Below, one piece after another: positions 24,272 through 32,928 of a DNA stretch of 64,000 bases. The notes below the pieces were generated by a model. That model worked only from the letters and a program-made list of their open reading frames with translations. It ran no database searches and was not told where the DNA came from. Source of the stretch: Thermococcus celer Vu 13 = JCM 8558. Lineage in GTDB: Archaea; Methanobacteriota_B; Thermococci; Thermococcales; Thermococcaceae. The translations under genes were made by a program, and so were the position numbers. The stretch covers positions 992,001 through 1,056,000 of the forward strand of contig NZ_CP014854.1 in the NCBI RefSeq assembly GCF_002214365.1. The letters are read 5' to 3'. The first letter of the stretch is position 1, and each line of letters opens with the position of its first letter.

Positions 24272-24324
24272 CACCGATGATGAGACGTCAGCACGCTGAA
24301 GATGATGAGACGTTTTCCTGAGGT
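24272..24324 (+). ncRNA. C/D box guide sRNA
   Basis: All four boxes are present in order: C GATGATGA (24276-24283), D' CTGA (24296-24299), C' GATGATGA (24301-24308), D CTGA (24318-24321). The spacers are 12 and 9 nt, which is the archaeal geometry. A TATA sits 26 bp upstream. The D' guide contains ACGTCAGCAC, exactly complementary to 23S rRNA at 61337-61346 of this window. The fifth guide base from D' pairs with the rRNA C opposite 61343, the predicted 2'-O-methylation site. The D guide (GACGTTTTC) has no target that I could find in the window. The 3' end abuts the NUDIX ribosome binding site. Confidence 0.85.
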
Positions 24325-24330
24325 GATACC

Positions 24331-24843
24331 ATGGAGAGGTACGTTTTGCTCGTGAAGGCCCCGAGGGACCACGACATCTCACCCGTGAGGGAGGAGCTGA
24401 GGGAGTTTCTCGGGGAGAGGCACCCTGAGCTTAAGGTCGAAATGCATCGGTGCATAGGTCTCACCGTCGACCTGGTCATCCTGCACGGAGACGGCGTCGT
24501 GCTCGTAAAGAGGAAGAACGAGCCGTTCAAGGGGAGCTTTGCCCTGCCGGGTGGCTTCGTCGAGTACGGCGAGAGGGTAGAGGAGGCGGCCGTCAGGGAG
24601 GCGAAGGAGGAAACGGGCCTTGACGTGAGGCTCATCCGGCTCGTCGGGGTTTACTCCGACCCGAACCGCGACCCGAGGGGACACACGGTGACGACGGCCT
24701 TTCTGGCCCTTGGAAGGGGGGAGCCCAGGGCCGGCGACGATGCGAAGGAGGTTCACGTCGTCCCCGTGGACGAGGCGCTTGAGTTGGCCCTCGCCTTCGA
24801 CCACAGCCGGATCCTGAGGGACGCTCTCGGGGTGAGGGAATGA
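24331..24843 (+). CDS. NUDIX hydrolase (ADP-ribose pyrophosphatase-like)
   Basis: A 170-residue NUDIX protein. The NUDIX box is GGFVEYGERVEEAAVREAKEETGLDV (shown only in parts here: GGFVEYGE...REAKEETG, ~73-95), giving the Mg-binding helix REAKEETG. There is an N-terminal extension of ~45 residues before the fold. It hydrolyses nucleoside diphosphates linked to another moiety; ADP-ribose is a usual annotation, unproven here. It follows the sRNA closely, and GAGGTGATACC is its ribosome binding site. It overlaps the next gene by 4 bp. Confidence 0.88.
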   Translation: MERYVLLVKAPRDHDISPVREELREFLGERHPELKVEMHRCIGLTVDLVILHGDGVVLVKRKNEPFKGSFALPGGFVEYGERVEEAAVREAKEETGLDVRLIRLVGVYSDPNRDPRGHTVTTAFLALGRGEPRAGDDAKEVHVVPVDEALELALAFDHSRILRDALGVRE

Positions 24844-25196
24844 GGCTCGAGTTCCCGGGATTCGGGAGGATAGCAGTGAACGGGAGGATCTACGATCACG
24901 ACGTCGTGATCTACCCGAGCGGAAGGGTTGAGATGCGTAAGAAGTGGATAAGCAAGGAGAAACACGGGACGAGCCACAGACTCGACCCGGACGAGCTGAG
25001 GGAGTACCTTGGCGAGGATTTTGACGTCCTGATAGTCGGAACCGGGGCGTGGGGAAGGCTGTCGCTCCTCCCGGAGAGCAGGGAACTCGTCAAGGGCAGG
25101 GAAATCCACGAGCTCCCGACGGGGGAGGCGGTGGAGCTCTTCAACGAAATTCACAGAAACCGTAGAACCCTCGCGATCCTCCACGTCACCTGCTGA
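24840..25196 (+). CDS. Mth938-like (DUF498) domain protein
   Basis: A 118-residue protein with the MTH938 fold pattern: IAVNGRIYDHDVVIYPSGRV, FDVLIVGTGAWGRLSLLPES and VELFNEIHRNRRTLAILHVTC. Function is unknown in archaea; a human relative (AAMDC) and NDUFAF3 share the fold. Translationally coupled to NUDIX (ATGA overlap). It converges on the ABC permease gene with an 11-bp overlap. Confidence 0.85.
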   Translation: MRLEFPGFGRIAVNGRIYDHDVVIYPSGRVEMRKKWISKEKHGTSHRLDPDELREYLGEDFDVLIVGTGAWGRLSLLPESRELVKGREIHELPTGEAVELFNEIHRNRRTLAILHVTC

Positions 25197-26646
25197 CCGC
25201 CCTCACAACGACGACGGTTCCAGCGGAGGCAAGGGCGAGGGCGTAGGGGTAGCCGAAGAAGTACCAGACCCCGGCCACCGCCCCCAGGGCCATCCCGTTC
25301 AGGATAAGCAGGATTATGGAGTGGCCGAAGCTCGTCTCCGGGACGGAGAGCTCCCGCTCGTTCCAGTAGAAGAACGCGAGGGCGATCGAAGAGGTGAGGA
25401 AAGGAAGAAGGAAGGCCGCTGGCAGGAGAACCATTATTTGGGGGTCGAGGTAGGCGACCGCGAGGACCAGCCCGACCCCTGTCGTCACCGGGACCAGGTT
25501 CATAACGATCAGCTTCGCCAGCAGGAACCGCCCGAGGGTTATCGGCAGCGTTCTCAGGAACTCGAACTCCCTCCCGTCTATCTTGAGCACCGTGTCAACG
25601 CTCACGGAGGCCACCCACGCTATCATGAGGAGGACCGAAACGACCGCCCATTCCCGAGGGGAGCCGGAGGAGAAGAGCGCGATAGCGCTCGGCAGGATCA
25701 TGAAGAGCGGAAAGACCAGACCGACGAAGAGGGCGCTCCTCCTGAAGGCTATCCTGAGGTCCTTGAGGGCGAGCGCCACGATGGGATGGTGCGTTCTGGC
25801 CCGAAACGGGACGACCCTCTCGCGAGAGGGGCCCACCTCGCCCATTCTACCCCACAGCTTTCTTAGAACGAGAAGGTAGAGCGGCACCAGAAACGTGAGG
25901 TAACCGAGGAGGAGAAGGGACGAGCCCAGCGGTTTTGTTATCGACGCCACTGAGAAGGGGTAGGCCACCGAATATTTGGAGAAGAAGGGTAAGAGCTCCC
26001 TGTAGTGCCTCTCCACGTATTCCTGGACGTAGTTGATGGCGTAGAAGACGCTGATGAACAGGATGACGCCAAGAACCCTGGCGAGGGCCCTTAACTTTGA
26101 AAATCTTCCTCCAACGCCCGCCGAACCGAAGAGGGTGAAGGTGGCCAGCCCGAGGACATGGCCGAGGAAGGCCCCCGTGAGCATCCAGAGCAGGGCCAGA
26201 AAACCCGGGAGGCCGTACTCGATGATCATTACGAACGCGGGCGGCAGGAGGGCTATCACTGCGGGAACGGTGTCTATCGCGAGAAGAACGCTGAGGTATT
26301 TCGCACCCGTCTTAACCGGGAGGGGTTTGAGGGGCTCGAAGATGCCCATCGAGACGGCGTAGGAGGCGTTCACGGTCGTGGTGTAGAGGGCCATCACGAA
26401 GGGAAGCAGGGAGTAGGTGGCGAAGATCACCGCGGCCCTTGTGATGTTCCCCGCCGTGCCAACCGCGGCGGCCATCATAAACCCGAAGAACAGGAAGGCG
26501 AGCGACTGGAGGGCGATGCCGCGCTTTATATCACCCGAGTTCCTCAACTGCCTCCTGAATTTCTTGGGGTCCGCCGCTATCTGAGGGTTGCTCTTCAGGC
26601 GCCGGTAGTGGAGCTCCCGGTAAAGGATTTTAACTATCGACCACAT
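25186..26646 (-). CDS. ABC-2-type transporter permease
   Basis: A 486-residue membrane protein with about 12 hydrophobic segments arranged as two halves, linked by a soluble region near 250-290 (RERVVPFRARTHHPIVALAL). It is the partner of the ATPase ending 9 bp upstream. Export of an unknown substrate or a multidrug role is the usual annotation. The sequence gives no substrate clue. Confidence 0.8.
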   Translation of the reverse strand: MWSIVKILYRELHYRRLKSNPQIAADPKKFRRQLRNSGDIKRGIALQSLAFLFFGFMMAAAVGTAGNITRAAVIFATYSLLPFVMALYTTTVNASYAVSMGIFEPLKPLPVKTGAKYLSVLLAIDTVPAVIALLPPAFVMIIEYGLPGFLALLWMLTGAFLGHVLGLATFTLFGSAGVGGRFSKLRALARVLGVILFISVFYAINYVQEYVERHYRELLPFFSKYSVAYPFSVASITKPLGSSLLLLGYLTFLVPLYLLVLRKLWGRMGEVGPSRERVVPFRARTHHPIVALALKDLRIAFRRSALFVGLVFPLFMILPSAIALFSSGSPREWAVVSVLLMIAWVASVSVDTVLKIDGREFEFLRTLPITLGRFLLAKLIVMNLVPVTTGVGLVLAVAYLDPQIMVLLPAAFLLPFLTSSIALAFFYWNERELSVPETSFGHSIILLILNGMALGAVAGVWYFFGYPYALALASAGTVVVVRAVSR

Positions 26647-26655
26647 GCTCCCACC

Positions 26656-27417
26656 CTAAAAGGCCTCCCTGAGGGCCCCTACTATGGCGGCGACCTCTTC
26701 CTGGCTCTCCGTGAGCTTGAGGAAGACGTCCTCCAGGCTCTCCTCGTGGGCGAACTCCTTGAGTTCATCCACCGTCCCCTCCGCTATTATCTCGCCGTTG
26801 TAGATGACCCCGACGCGGTCGCATATCGTCTCCGCCAGCGCAAGGACGTGGGTGGAGAAGACTATACTCTTTCCCTCCTCCTTGAAGCCGAGCAACAATT
26901 CCCTCAGGATCCTCGCGCTCTTTGGATCGAGGCCGTTCATCGCCTCGTCCAGTATCAGAACCTGCGGGTCGTGGAGCATCGCCGAGATGAGGGATATCTT
27001 CTGTTTTGTTCCAAAGCTGAGGCCGCCTATCGTCTCACCGAGGTACCTCTCTATCCCGAAGGCCCTGACGAGGGTCTCAACTCGCTCCCCAAGTTCCTCC
27101 CGCGGGATCCCCCTCACGCTCCCCACGAAGTTGAAGAACTCCACCGGCGTCAGGCTCTCGTAGAGAAGGGGTGTTTCGGGGACGTAGCCGACCACCTCCT
27201 TCACCCGCAGGGGATCCCTGGAAACGTCGATTCCGTTGACGACGACCCTCCCACCGCTCGGCGGGATTATCCCGGCGAGGATCTTCATGGTGGTGCTCTT
27301 TCCGCTCCCGTTGGGCCCGAGGAGACCGTATATCTCTCCGTCATTAACGTTGAACGTGATCCCTTTGACAGCGACCGTAGAACCGAACCTCCTGACGAGG
27401 CCCTCGACCCCTATCAT
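26656..27417 (-). CDS. ABC transporter ATP-binding protein (CcmA/NatA type)
   Basis: A 253-residue exporter-type ATPase with Walker A GPNGSGKST (~34-42), signature LSFGTKQKISLI (~132), Walker B VLILDEAMNGLDP (~152) and switch FSTHV (~187). It forms a two-gene operon with the permease behind it. Confidence 0.93.
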   Translation of the reverse strand: MIGVEGLVRRFGSTVAVKGITFNVNDGEIYGLLGPNGSGKSTTMKILAGIIPPSGGRVVVNGIDVSRDPLRVKEVVGYVPETPLLYESLTPVEFFNFVGSVRGIPREELGERVETLVRAFGIERYLGETIGGLSFGTKQKISLISAMLHDPQVLILDEAMNGLDPKSARILRELLLGFKEEGKSIVFSTHVLALAETICDRVGVIYNGEIIAEGTVDELKEFAHEESLEDVFLKLTESQEEVAAIVGALREAF

Positions 27418-27468
27418 CCCACCACCGATGGTAATAGTCGGGCCGGATTAATAAAGTTATCCGCGGGC

Positions 27469-28155
27469 CTAAGCCCTCGCCCCCTTCGGCTCGAGGTGGG
27501 CCCCCTTCACCTCGAGCACGCCGGAGTAACTGCAGTTGTCCCACCTCTTCTCGACCTCGTCAAAGACCACCCTCGCCCTGAAGAAGGGCGCGTCCCTCAC
27601 GAAGGTCTCGTATTCACCGCCTTCCCCGGCGACGTGGATCCCATACTTTCCGTGGAGCTTAACGAGCTCCTCGAGGGCCTTCTCGTCAATTTTCCTCCCG
27701 AGCCAGCTCTCATCGAGGCCGTAGGCGGAGACGCCGACCACGACCACGTCGAAGAGACGAATTATCTCACGCATGTAGTCAACGGGGTCGCGGTGCCACG
27801 CCGGGGCGAAGCTCTTCAGTCCCAGCTCCCCGGCGACCCTGTCGACGCGCCTCTTCTGGTACTCGCTCGCGAGGGCCCCGGCGACGACGCCCTGGACGTT
27901 AAGCCCCTCGAGGACGTCCTTGAGGTCCTCAACTTCCCTCTCCTTCTCACCGCTCGTGAAGCCCTTGACGAGCGGGATTCCAGCGGCTTTAGCCTGTAGC
28001 TCGGTGAGGCCTATGTTGGGAACGTGGTACATGTAGCTGTCGTCCCTCTCGCTCACCATCGAGACGAGGTATTTCACCTCGAAGCCTTCCCTCAAGGCCC
28101 AGTAAAGGGCGTAGTTGGAGTCCTTCCCGCCCGAGTAGAGCACCGCAACCCGCAT
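27469..28155 (-). CDS. dph6: Diphthine-ammonia ligase family protein (Dph6-like ATP pyrophosphatase)
   Basis: A 228-residue PP-loop ATPase: [14 protein letters not shown] (~8-21) is the adenylation motif. The family signature [10 protein letters not shown] (~180) and [15 protein letters not shown] follow. Members amidate diphthine on elongation factor 2, completing diphthamide. Start ATG at 28155 is preceded by GGGTGAGGGGA; the GTG three codons earlier forms part of that site. Confidence 0.85.
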   Translation of the reverse strand: MRVAVLYSGGKDSNYALYWALREGFEVKYLVSMVSERDDSYMYHVPNIGLTELQAKAAGIPLVKGFTSGEKEREVEDLKDVLEGLNVQGVVAGALASEYQKRRVDRVAGELGLKSFAPAWHRDPVDYMREIIRLFDVVVVGVSAYGLDESWLGRKIDEKALEELVKLHGKYGIHVAGEGGEYETFVRDAPFFRARVVFDEVEKRWDNCSYSGVLEVKGAHLEPKGARA

Positions 28156-28238
28156 TCCCCTCACCCGAAAGGTTCAAATTACCGGTCGATAACCCTCACT
28201 GGAGGTGGCTCGACGGGGGCCTTAAAAAGGTGATGCCT

Positions 28239-29537
28239 ATGGCTCCAAAAACGGCGGTGGTTCTGGCGGCCGGCCTCGGAACGAGGATTGGGGAGAGGCC
28301 CAAGGGGCTCCTGAGGGTGGCCGGAAGGGAGATCCTGTACAGGACGCTCACCCTTCTGAGCCGAAACGGCGTCGATAGGTTCGTGATAGTTACCAACGAG
28401 CGCTACGCCCCCCTCTACCGCGAGTTCGTTGAGAGGCACGGTTTCAACACCGAACTGGTAATCAACCCCGAACCAGAGAAGGGAAACGGACACTCGCTCC
28501 ATCTCGCCCGGGAGAGGGTCTCCGGGGAGTTCGTCCTCGTAATGAGCGACCACGTCTACGGCGAGGAGTTCGTGGCGAGGGCGGTTAAGGGGAGGGGCCT
28601 CGTAGCCGACAGGAGACCGGAATGGGTGAGCCTGGGGGAAGCGACGAAGGTATGGGTCGAAAACGGAAGGGTAAAGGAGATAGGGAAGAACCTGGACGAA
28701 TGGGACGCCGTCGATACGGGCTTCTTCGTCCTTGACGGGGGAATATTCAGCGTAACCGGGGCGCTGGAGATGGACAGGGGAGGGGACTATCCCCTGAGCG
28801 AGGTCGTGAAAAGGGCGGGGCTCCCGGTTACGTTCGTCGACGGTCTCCCCTGGACCGACGTTGACACCCCGGAAGACGTGAAAAGGGCAAGGAAAATGCT
28901 CGTCTCGACTGCGGTTAAGGGAAGCGGCGACGGTTTCATCAGCAGGCACCTCAACAGGAAAATTTCAACCAGGCTAAGCTACCTCCTCACCGAGCGGGCC
29001 ACCCCCAACGCGATGACCGCCGTTACCTTTGTCTTGGGGATTCTCTCAGCCCTGACAACCCTCATCAGTCTCCCGCTGGCGGGGGTACTCTACCAGCTGA
29101 GCTCCATACTGGACGGGGTGGACGGGGAGCTCGCGAGGGCCGGGCTGAGGACGAGCCGCTTCGGGGGTTACTTGGATTCCATCCTCGACCGCTACGCTGA
29201 CGGAGCCTTTCTCACCCTCCTGGCCTATTCGACTCTGAAAGAGCCCCTCTGGTACGCAGTGGCACTCCTGGCACTCCTCGGCTCGGTGATGGTGAGCTAC
29301 TCCACGGAGCGCTTCAAAGCGGCGTACTGTGAGGACGCCTACGGGACGATTCCAGCCCTGAGAAGACTCCCCGGAAAGAGGGACGAGAGGATCTTCATGA
29401 CGATGCTCTTCCTGCTGTACCCCGTTGAGGCATCCGTCAAGGCGCTCTTCCTCCTCCTCGCCGCGGTAACGAACCTCCGGGTTATCATGACGGCGTGGCT
29501 GGTGCGGAGGGAAAAATCAGGCCGTCCCGAGAGTTAA
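28239..29537 (+). CDS. Bifunctional IPC transferase / DIPP synthase
   Basis: A 432-residue fusion. Residues 1-~235 are a nucleotidyltransferase (VVLAAGLGTRIGERPKGLL, MSDHVYG, GLPWTDVDTPEDVKRA) that couples CTP and inositol-1-phosphate to CDP-inositol. Residues ~240-432 are a membrane CDP-alcohol phosphotransferase with DGVDGELARAGLRTSRFGG and LDSILDRYAD, joining CDP-inositol to inositol-1-phosphate to make DIP-phosphate. DIP is the heat-stress osmolyte of Thermococcales. Start ATG at 28239 follows AAAGGTGATGCCT. With MIPS at 29966 the synthetic pathway is complete except for the phosphatase. Confidence 0.92.
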   Translation: MAPKTAVVLAAGLGTRIGERPKGLLRVAGREILYRTLTLLSRNGVDRFVIVTNERYAPLYREFVERHGFNTELVINPEPEKGNGHSLHLARERVSGEFVLVMSDHVYGEEFVARAVKGRGLVADRRPEWVSLGEATKVWVENGRVKEIGKNLDEWDAVDTGFFVLDGGIFSVTGALEMDRGGDYPLSEVVKRAGLPVTFVDGLPWTDVDTPEDVKRARKMLVSTAVKGSGDGFISRHLNRKISTRLSYLLTERATPNAMTAVTFVLGILSALTTLISLPLAGVLYQLSSILDGVDGELARAGLRTSRFGGYLDSILDRYADGAFLTLLAYSTLKEPLWYAVALLALLGSVMVSYSTERFKAAYCEDAYGTIPALRRLPGKRDERIFMTMLFLLYPVEASVKALFLLLAAVTNLRVIMTAWLVRREKSGRPES

Positions 29538-29621
29538 ATGCCCTCTGGATTAGGGTCCATTTGGCCCCGGAAAGACCTGCTGGGTATCGGAGGAAAACCG
29601 ACAAAGGTGGGGGTGACCGAG

Positions 29622-29827
29622 GTGCCATCAATACTGGTAGTTGGCGTCCTTCCCCACGATTCCGGTAAAACAACCCTTGCAACGTCCCTGGTTAGGGAGG
29701 CCGTGGAAGATGGTCATGGCCCCTCCTGCACCCACGGAAAATCGTGGAGCTCGGACCGGGAAAACGGGGAATCCTTGAGGAGATCCTCGGAATGCTGGGG
29801 AGGGTGGGCTTTGATTTCAGTCTCTAA
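29622..29827 (+). pseudogene. Remnant of a P-loop ATPase gene with internal deletion
   Basis: The 5' end is intact: GGGGTGACC ribosome binding site, GTG start, then PSILVVGVLPHDSGKTTLAT with a P-loop (HDSGKTT). After LVREAVEDG the frame no longer looks like protein. From ~29715 another frame reads LLHPRKIVELGPGKRGILEE and on to GFDFSL, then a stop at 29825-29827. This looks like the true C-terminus. I infer a large internal deletion with a frame change, leaving ~30 and ~38 codons of the ends. I do not recognise the intact family precisely; archaeal P-loop ATPases with LPHDSGKTT are known. Confidence 0.68.
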
Positions 29828-29829
29828 AA

Positions 29830-29965
29830 GCCCCTTACACCGCTCAAAATACCGCTCATGCTCACGTTCTTGCCTTGAGGGAATTTATAGGGCAAAATCA
29901 TTTTTCTACCAAAAACTATTTAACTGCTATAAAATAATTCACTGCAAGGAAAGGAGGTGGAGGAA
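29830..29965 (+). promoter_or_regulatory. AT-rich promoter region of myo-inositol-phosphate synthase
   Basis: Candidate TATA elements are AATTTATAGG (~29882), CTATTTAAC (~29917) and GCTATAAAAT (~29927). The last lies 39 bp before the ATG, giving a short leader with GGAGGTGGAGG. DIP synthesis is heat-induced in this group, and several stacked TATA elements could reflect that, but no heat-shock operator was assigned. Confidence 0.45.
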
Positions 29966-31114
29966 ATGGTCAGGGTTGTGATACTCGGACAGGGCTACGT
30001 TGCCAGCATATTCGCGAGCGGCCTGGAGAAGATAAAGGCCGGAAAGATGGAGCCCTATGGAGTCCCGCTGGGGGATGAGCTCCCGATTAAGATCAGGGAC
30101 GTTGAGATAGTCGGTTCCTACGACGTGGACGCGTCCAAGGTCGGAAAGGACCTCCACGACGTCGTCAAGGCCTACGACCCCGATGCCCCCGAGAGCCTCA
30201 AGGGGATAACTATCAGGAAGGGAATCCATCTGGGAAGCCTGAGGAACCTCCCGCTCAAGGCGGTCGGCCTCGACGACGAGATGACGCTGAGCGAGGCGGT
30301 GGAGCACCTCGTGGAGGAGTGGAAGGAGCTAAAACCAGATGTCATCGTCAACGTCTGCACCACAGAGGCCTTCGTTCCCTTCGAGAGCAGGGAGGAACTT
30401 GAGCGGGCCATCGCCGAGGACAGGAAGGACAGACTGACGGCCGTTCAGGTCTACGCCTACGCCGCCGCCAGGTACGCCAAAGAGGTTGGAGGAGCCGCCT
30501 TCGTCAACGCCATTCCGACGCTGATAGCCAACGACCCGGCTTTCGTCGAGCTCGCGAGGGAGAGCAACCTGGTGGTATTCGGGGACGACGGTGCCACGGG
30601 GGCGACGCCGCTCACCGCCGACGTGTTGAGCCACCTCGCCCAGAGGAACCGCAAGGTCCTCGACATAGCCCAGTTCAACATCGGCGGAAACAACGACTTC
30701 CTGGCGTTAACTGACAAGGAGAGGAACAGGAGCAAGGAGTTCACGAAGAGCTCGGTCGTCAAGGACCTACTCGGCTACGACGCGCCGCACTACATCAAGC
30801 CCACCGGCTTCCTCGAGCCCCTCGGCGACAAGAAGTTCATCGCCATGCACATCGAGTACGTCAGCTTCAACGGCGCCCACGACGAGATAGTAATCACGGG
30901 CAGGATAAACGACAGTCCGGCCTTAGCGGGCCTGCTCGTCGACCTCGTCAGGCTCGGGAAGATGGCGGTCGAGAAGAAGGCCTTCGGAACGGTTTACGAG
31001 GTCAACGCCTTCTACATGAAGAACCCCGGACCGAAGGAGAAGCCCAACATCCCGCGCATAATAGCCCACGAGAAGGTCAGGATGTGGGCCGGCCTGAAGC
31101 CGAGATGGCTCTGA
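29966..31114 (+). CDS. myo-Inositol-1-phosphate synthase
   Basis: A 382-residue MIPS: NAD-binding VILGQGYVASIFASGL, then NVCTTEAFVPFESREEL, FVNAIPTLIANDPAF, GDDGATGATPLTADVLSHLA and NIGGNNDFLAL, the conserved core of the family. It converts glucose-6-phosphate to inositol-1-phosphate, the first step to DIP. Start ATG at 29966 follows GGAGGTGGAGGAA. Confidence 0.95.
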   Translation: MVRVVILGQGYVASIFASGLEKIKAGKMEPYGVPLGDELPIKIRDVEIVGSYDVDASKVGKDLHDVVKAYDPDAPESLKGITIRKGIHLGSLRNLPLKAVGLDDEMTLSEAVEHLVEEWKELKPDVIVNVCTTEAFVPFESREELERAIAEDRKDRLTAVQVYAYAAARYAKEVGGAAFVNAIPTLIANDPAFVELARESNLVVFGDDGATGATPLTADVLSHLAQRNRKVLDIAQFNIGGNNDFLALTDKERNRSKEFTKSSVVKDLLGYDAPHYIKPTGFLEPLGDKKFIAMHIEYVSFNGAHDEIVITGRINDSPALAGLLVDLVRLGKMAVEKKAFGTVYEVNAFYMKNPGPKEKPNIPRIIAHEKVRMWAGLKPRWL

Positions 31115-31165
31115 TTCTCTAAAACTTTTTAATCTCCTACCCCTACTTTTCTCGGAGGGAAGTCG

Positions 31166-31768
31166 ATGGGCTGGAAGAGGGGAGCCTATCCCGAGTTCAC
31201 GCTTGAGGACGCCGTCGCGGTTCTCTTCATGCTCCGGAATCCGACGGGGAGAAAGGCCGTATCAGAAGCTCTGGAGCTTGGTGAGGGCAGTGTTAGAACG
31301 CTTTTGAGGAAGATCTCACAGCGAGGGCTCATTCACTCGACCCAGCGCGGGCACTCGCTCAACGGGGAGGGGATGAAACTCCTCGAAAGGATCTCGGAAA
31401 ACTTCTCGGAGGCCCGGCGAGTTGGCGAGGTTGACGGTTACCCCGCCTACGGCCTCGTGGTGAGGAAACCGCCCGCCTTTAAGAGCATCGAGCTCCGCGA
31501 CGAGGCCATACGCTTCTTCGCCAGGGGCGCGATGATACTCATAGTGAAGAACGGCGAACCCGTTTTCCCCGAGGATGGAAGGCCGCTGAGCCAGACCATG
31601 CCCGAACTCGCGGAGGGCATCAAGAGATTATTCAAGCTCAACGACGGTGACCTTGTCGTGGTTACCTGGGCAGGGAAGGAGGCGCACGCGATAAAGAGCG
31701 CCTACCACGTGGCATTGGCCCTCAAGGGTGGCGAGGTCCCGGGCGAGATAACTTCCCTCGTGAGGTGA
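31166..31768 (+). CDS. HTH plus DUF4443 domain protein
   Basis: A 200-residue protein. Residues ~10-75 form a winged helix (TGRKAVSEALELGEGSVRTL, LLRKISQRGLIHSTQRGHSL), and 80-200 match the archaeal DUF4443 domain (PAFKSIELRDEAIRFFARGA, LNDGDLVVVTWAG). It is probably a transcription regulator; its target is unknown. It starts a tight run with pyrF, the PUA gene and ribL (gaps of 1-4 bp). Confidence 0.78.
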   Translation: MGWKRGAYPEFTLEDAVAVLFMLRNPTGRKAVSEALELGEGSVRTLLRKISQRGLIHSTQRGHSLNGEGMKLLERISENFSEARRVGEVDGYPAYGLVVRKPPAFKSIELRDEAIRFFARGAMILIVKNGEPVFPEDGRPLSQTMPELAEGIKRLFKLNDGDLVVVTWAGKEAHAIKSAYHVALALKGGEVPGEITSLVR

Positions 31769-31772
31769 AGGT

Positions 31773-32405
31773 ATGAAAAGGCTCATACTCGCCCTCGACG
31801 TTTACGAGAGGGAGCGGGCGCTCGAGATAGCCGAGTGCACCGCCGACTACCTCTGGGCGGTGAAGGTCAACTGGCCCCTGATAATCGGTTCGGGTTTGGG
31901 CATCGTAACCGAGCTCAAGCAGGTCACGGGACTGCCGGTGATAGCCGACCTAAAGCTCGCCGACATACCGAACACCAACGGGCTGATAGCGAGGAGAGTT
32001 TTCGGGGCCGGGGCGGACTACGTCATAGCCCACGGCTTCACAGGGAGGGACAGCGTTAAAGCCGTCATGGAGCTCGGGGAAACGATAATCGTCGTGGAGA
32101 TGAGCCATCCCGGTGCGAGGGAGTTCATACAGCCGGCGACGGATAAGCTGATAGAGCTGACCAACGAGCTCGAGCCCTTCGGCGTCATAGCGCCCGCAAC
32201 GAGGCCCGAGAGGGTTTCCTACATCCGCTCGAGGCTCAAGGATGGTATCAAAATCCTGACGCCCGGCGTCGGTGCCCAGGGGGGCAAAGCCGGGGAGGTT
32301 TTAAAGGCCGGCGCCGATTACATCATAGTCGGTCGCTCCATATACGAAAGCGAAAACCCGCGTGAGAGCGCCAGAAGACTCCACGAGGAGATCCTGGGGG
32401 TGTAA
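31773..32405 (+). CDS. pyrF: Orotidine 5'-phosphate decarboxylase
   Basis: A 210-residue TIM-barrel enzyme. LALDVYERERAL (substrate Asp), WAVKVNWPLI, and the catalytic DLKLADIPNTNG (K-x-x-D pattern, ~60-71) are present. Phosphate-binding regions are TPGVGAQGGKAGEVL and IIVGRSIYES. It makes UMP in pyrimidine synthesis. Confidence 0.97.
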   Translation: MKRLILALDVYERERALEIAECTADYLWAVKVNWPLIIGSGLGIVTELKQVTGLPVIADLKLADIPNTNGLIARRVFGAGADYVIAHGFTGRDSVKAVMELGETIIVVEMSHPGAREFIQPATDKLIELTNELEPFGVIAPATRPERVSYIRSRLKDGIKILTPGVGAQGGKAGEVLKAGADYIIVGRSIYESENPRESARRLHEEILGV

Positions 32406-32408
32406 CTC

Positions 32409-32927
32409 ATGGAGCTTAAGGTCAAACACCCGCTCAGCAAGAAGGAGATAAAGGAGATAATCCGCGAGATGGAGGGGACGTTCGGCGAGGAGATCGCCAA
32501 GAAGATGCTCCGCAAGAAGGACAGGGTTGAGGTGGCCGAGTTCGACAGGACGACGGAGATACTCCTCGTCAACGGCAGACCCTTCTTCATCAGGAGAAAG
32601 GACCTTATATTCCCTCTGGTCATCGCCCTCTACGAGCTCTCCAACGAGGAGGACCTGAGGAAGTGGCCGCGGAGGGTCGTTGTGGACGCCGGCGCGGTGC
32701 CCTTCATCCTCAAGGGTGCCGACGTCATGGCCGCGGGGATAACCGACGCCGATGAAAACATCAAAGAGGGGGACTTCGTCTTCGTCGTCGAGGAGGACTA
32801 CGGGAGGCCCCTCGCGATAGGTGTGGCGCTGATGGACGGAAAGGCCATGAAGGAGAAGCCCAGGGGAAAGGCGGTGAAGAACATCCACCACGCCAGGGAC
32901 AGGATCTGGGAACTGACGGTGGGCTGA
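32409..32927 (+). CDS. PUA-domain RNA-binding protein (Tma20/MCT-1 type)
   Basis: A 172-residue protein: an N-terminal pre-PUA domain ([20 protein letters not shown]) and a C-terminal PUA domain (~85-165) with [20 protein letters not shown] and [18 protein letters not shown]. Eukaryotic relatives act in translation re-initiation and ribosome recycling. It sits 3 bp after pyrF. Confidence 0.86.
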   Translation: MELKVKHPLSKKEIKEIIREMEGTFGEEIAKKMLRKKDRVEVAEFDRTTEILLVNGRPFFIRRKDLIFPLVIALYELSNEEDLRKWPRRVVVDAGAVPFILKGADVMAAGITDADENIKEGDFVFVVEEDYGRPLAIGVALMDGKAMKEKPRGKAVKNIHHARDRIWELTVG

Positions 32928-32928
32928 T

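Noticed and set aside
26158-27999. 613-codon plus-strand ORF opposite the ABC exporter and Dph6-like genes
   Set aside because: It spans three real genes on the other strand and has no homologous feature; it is a GC-rich antisense artefact.
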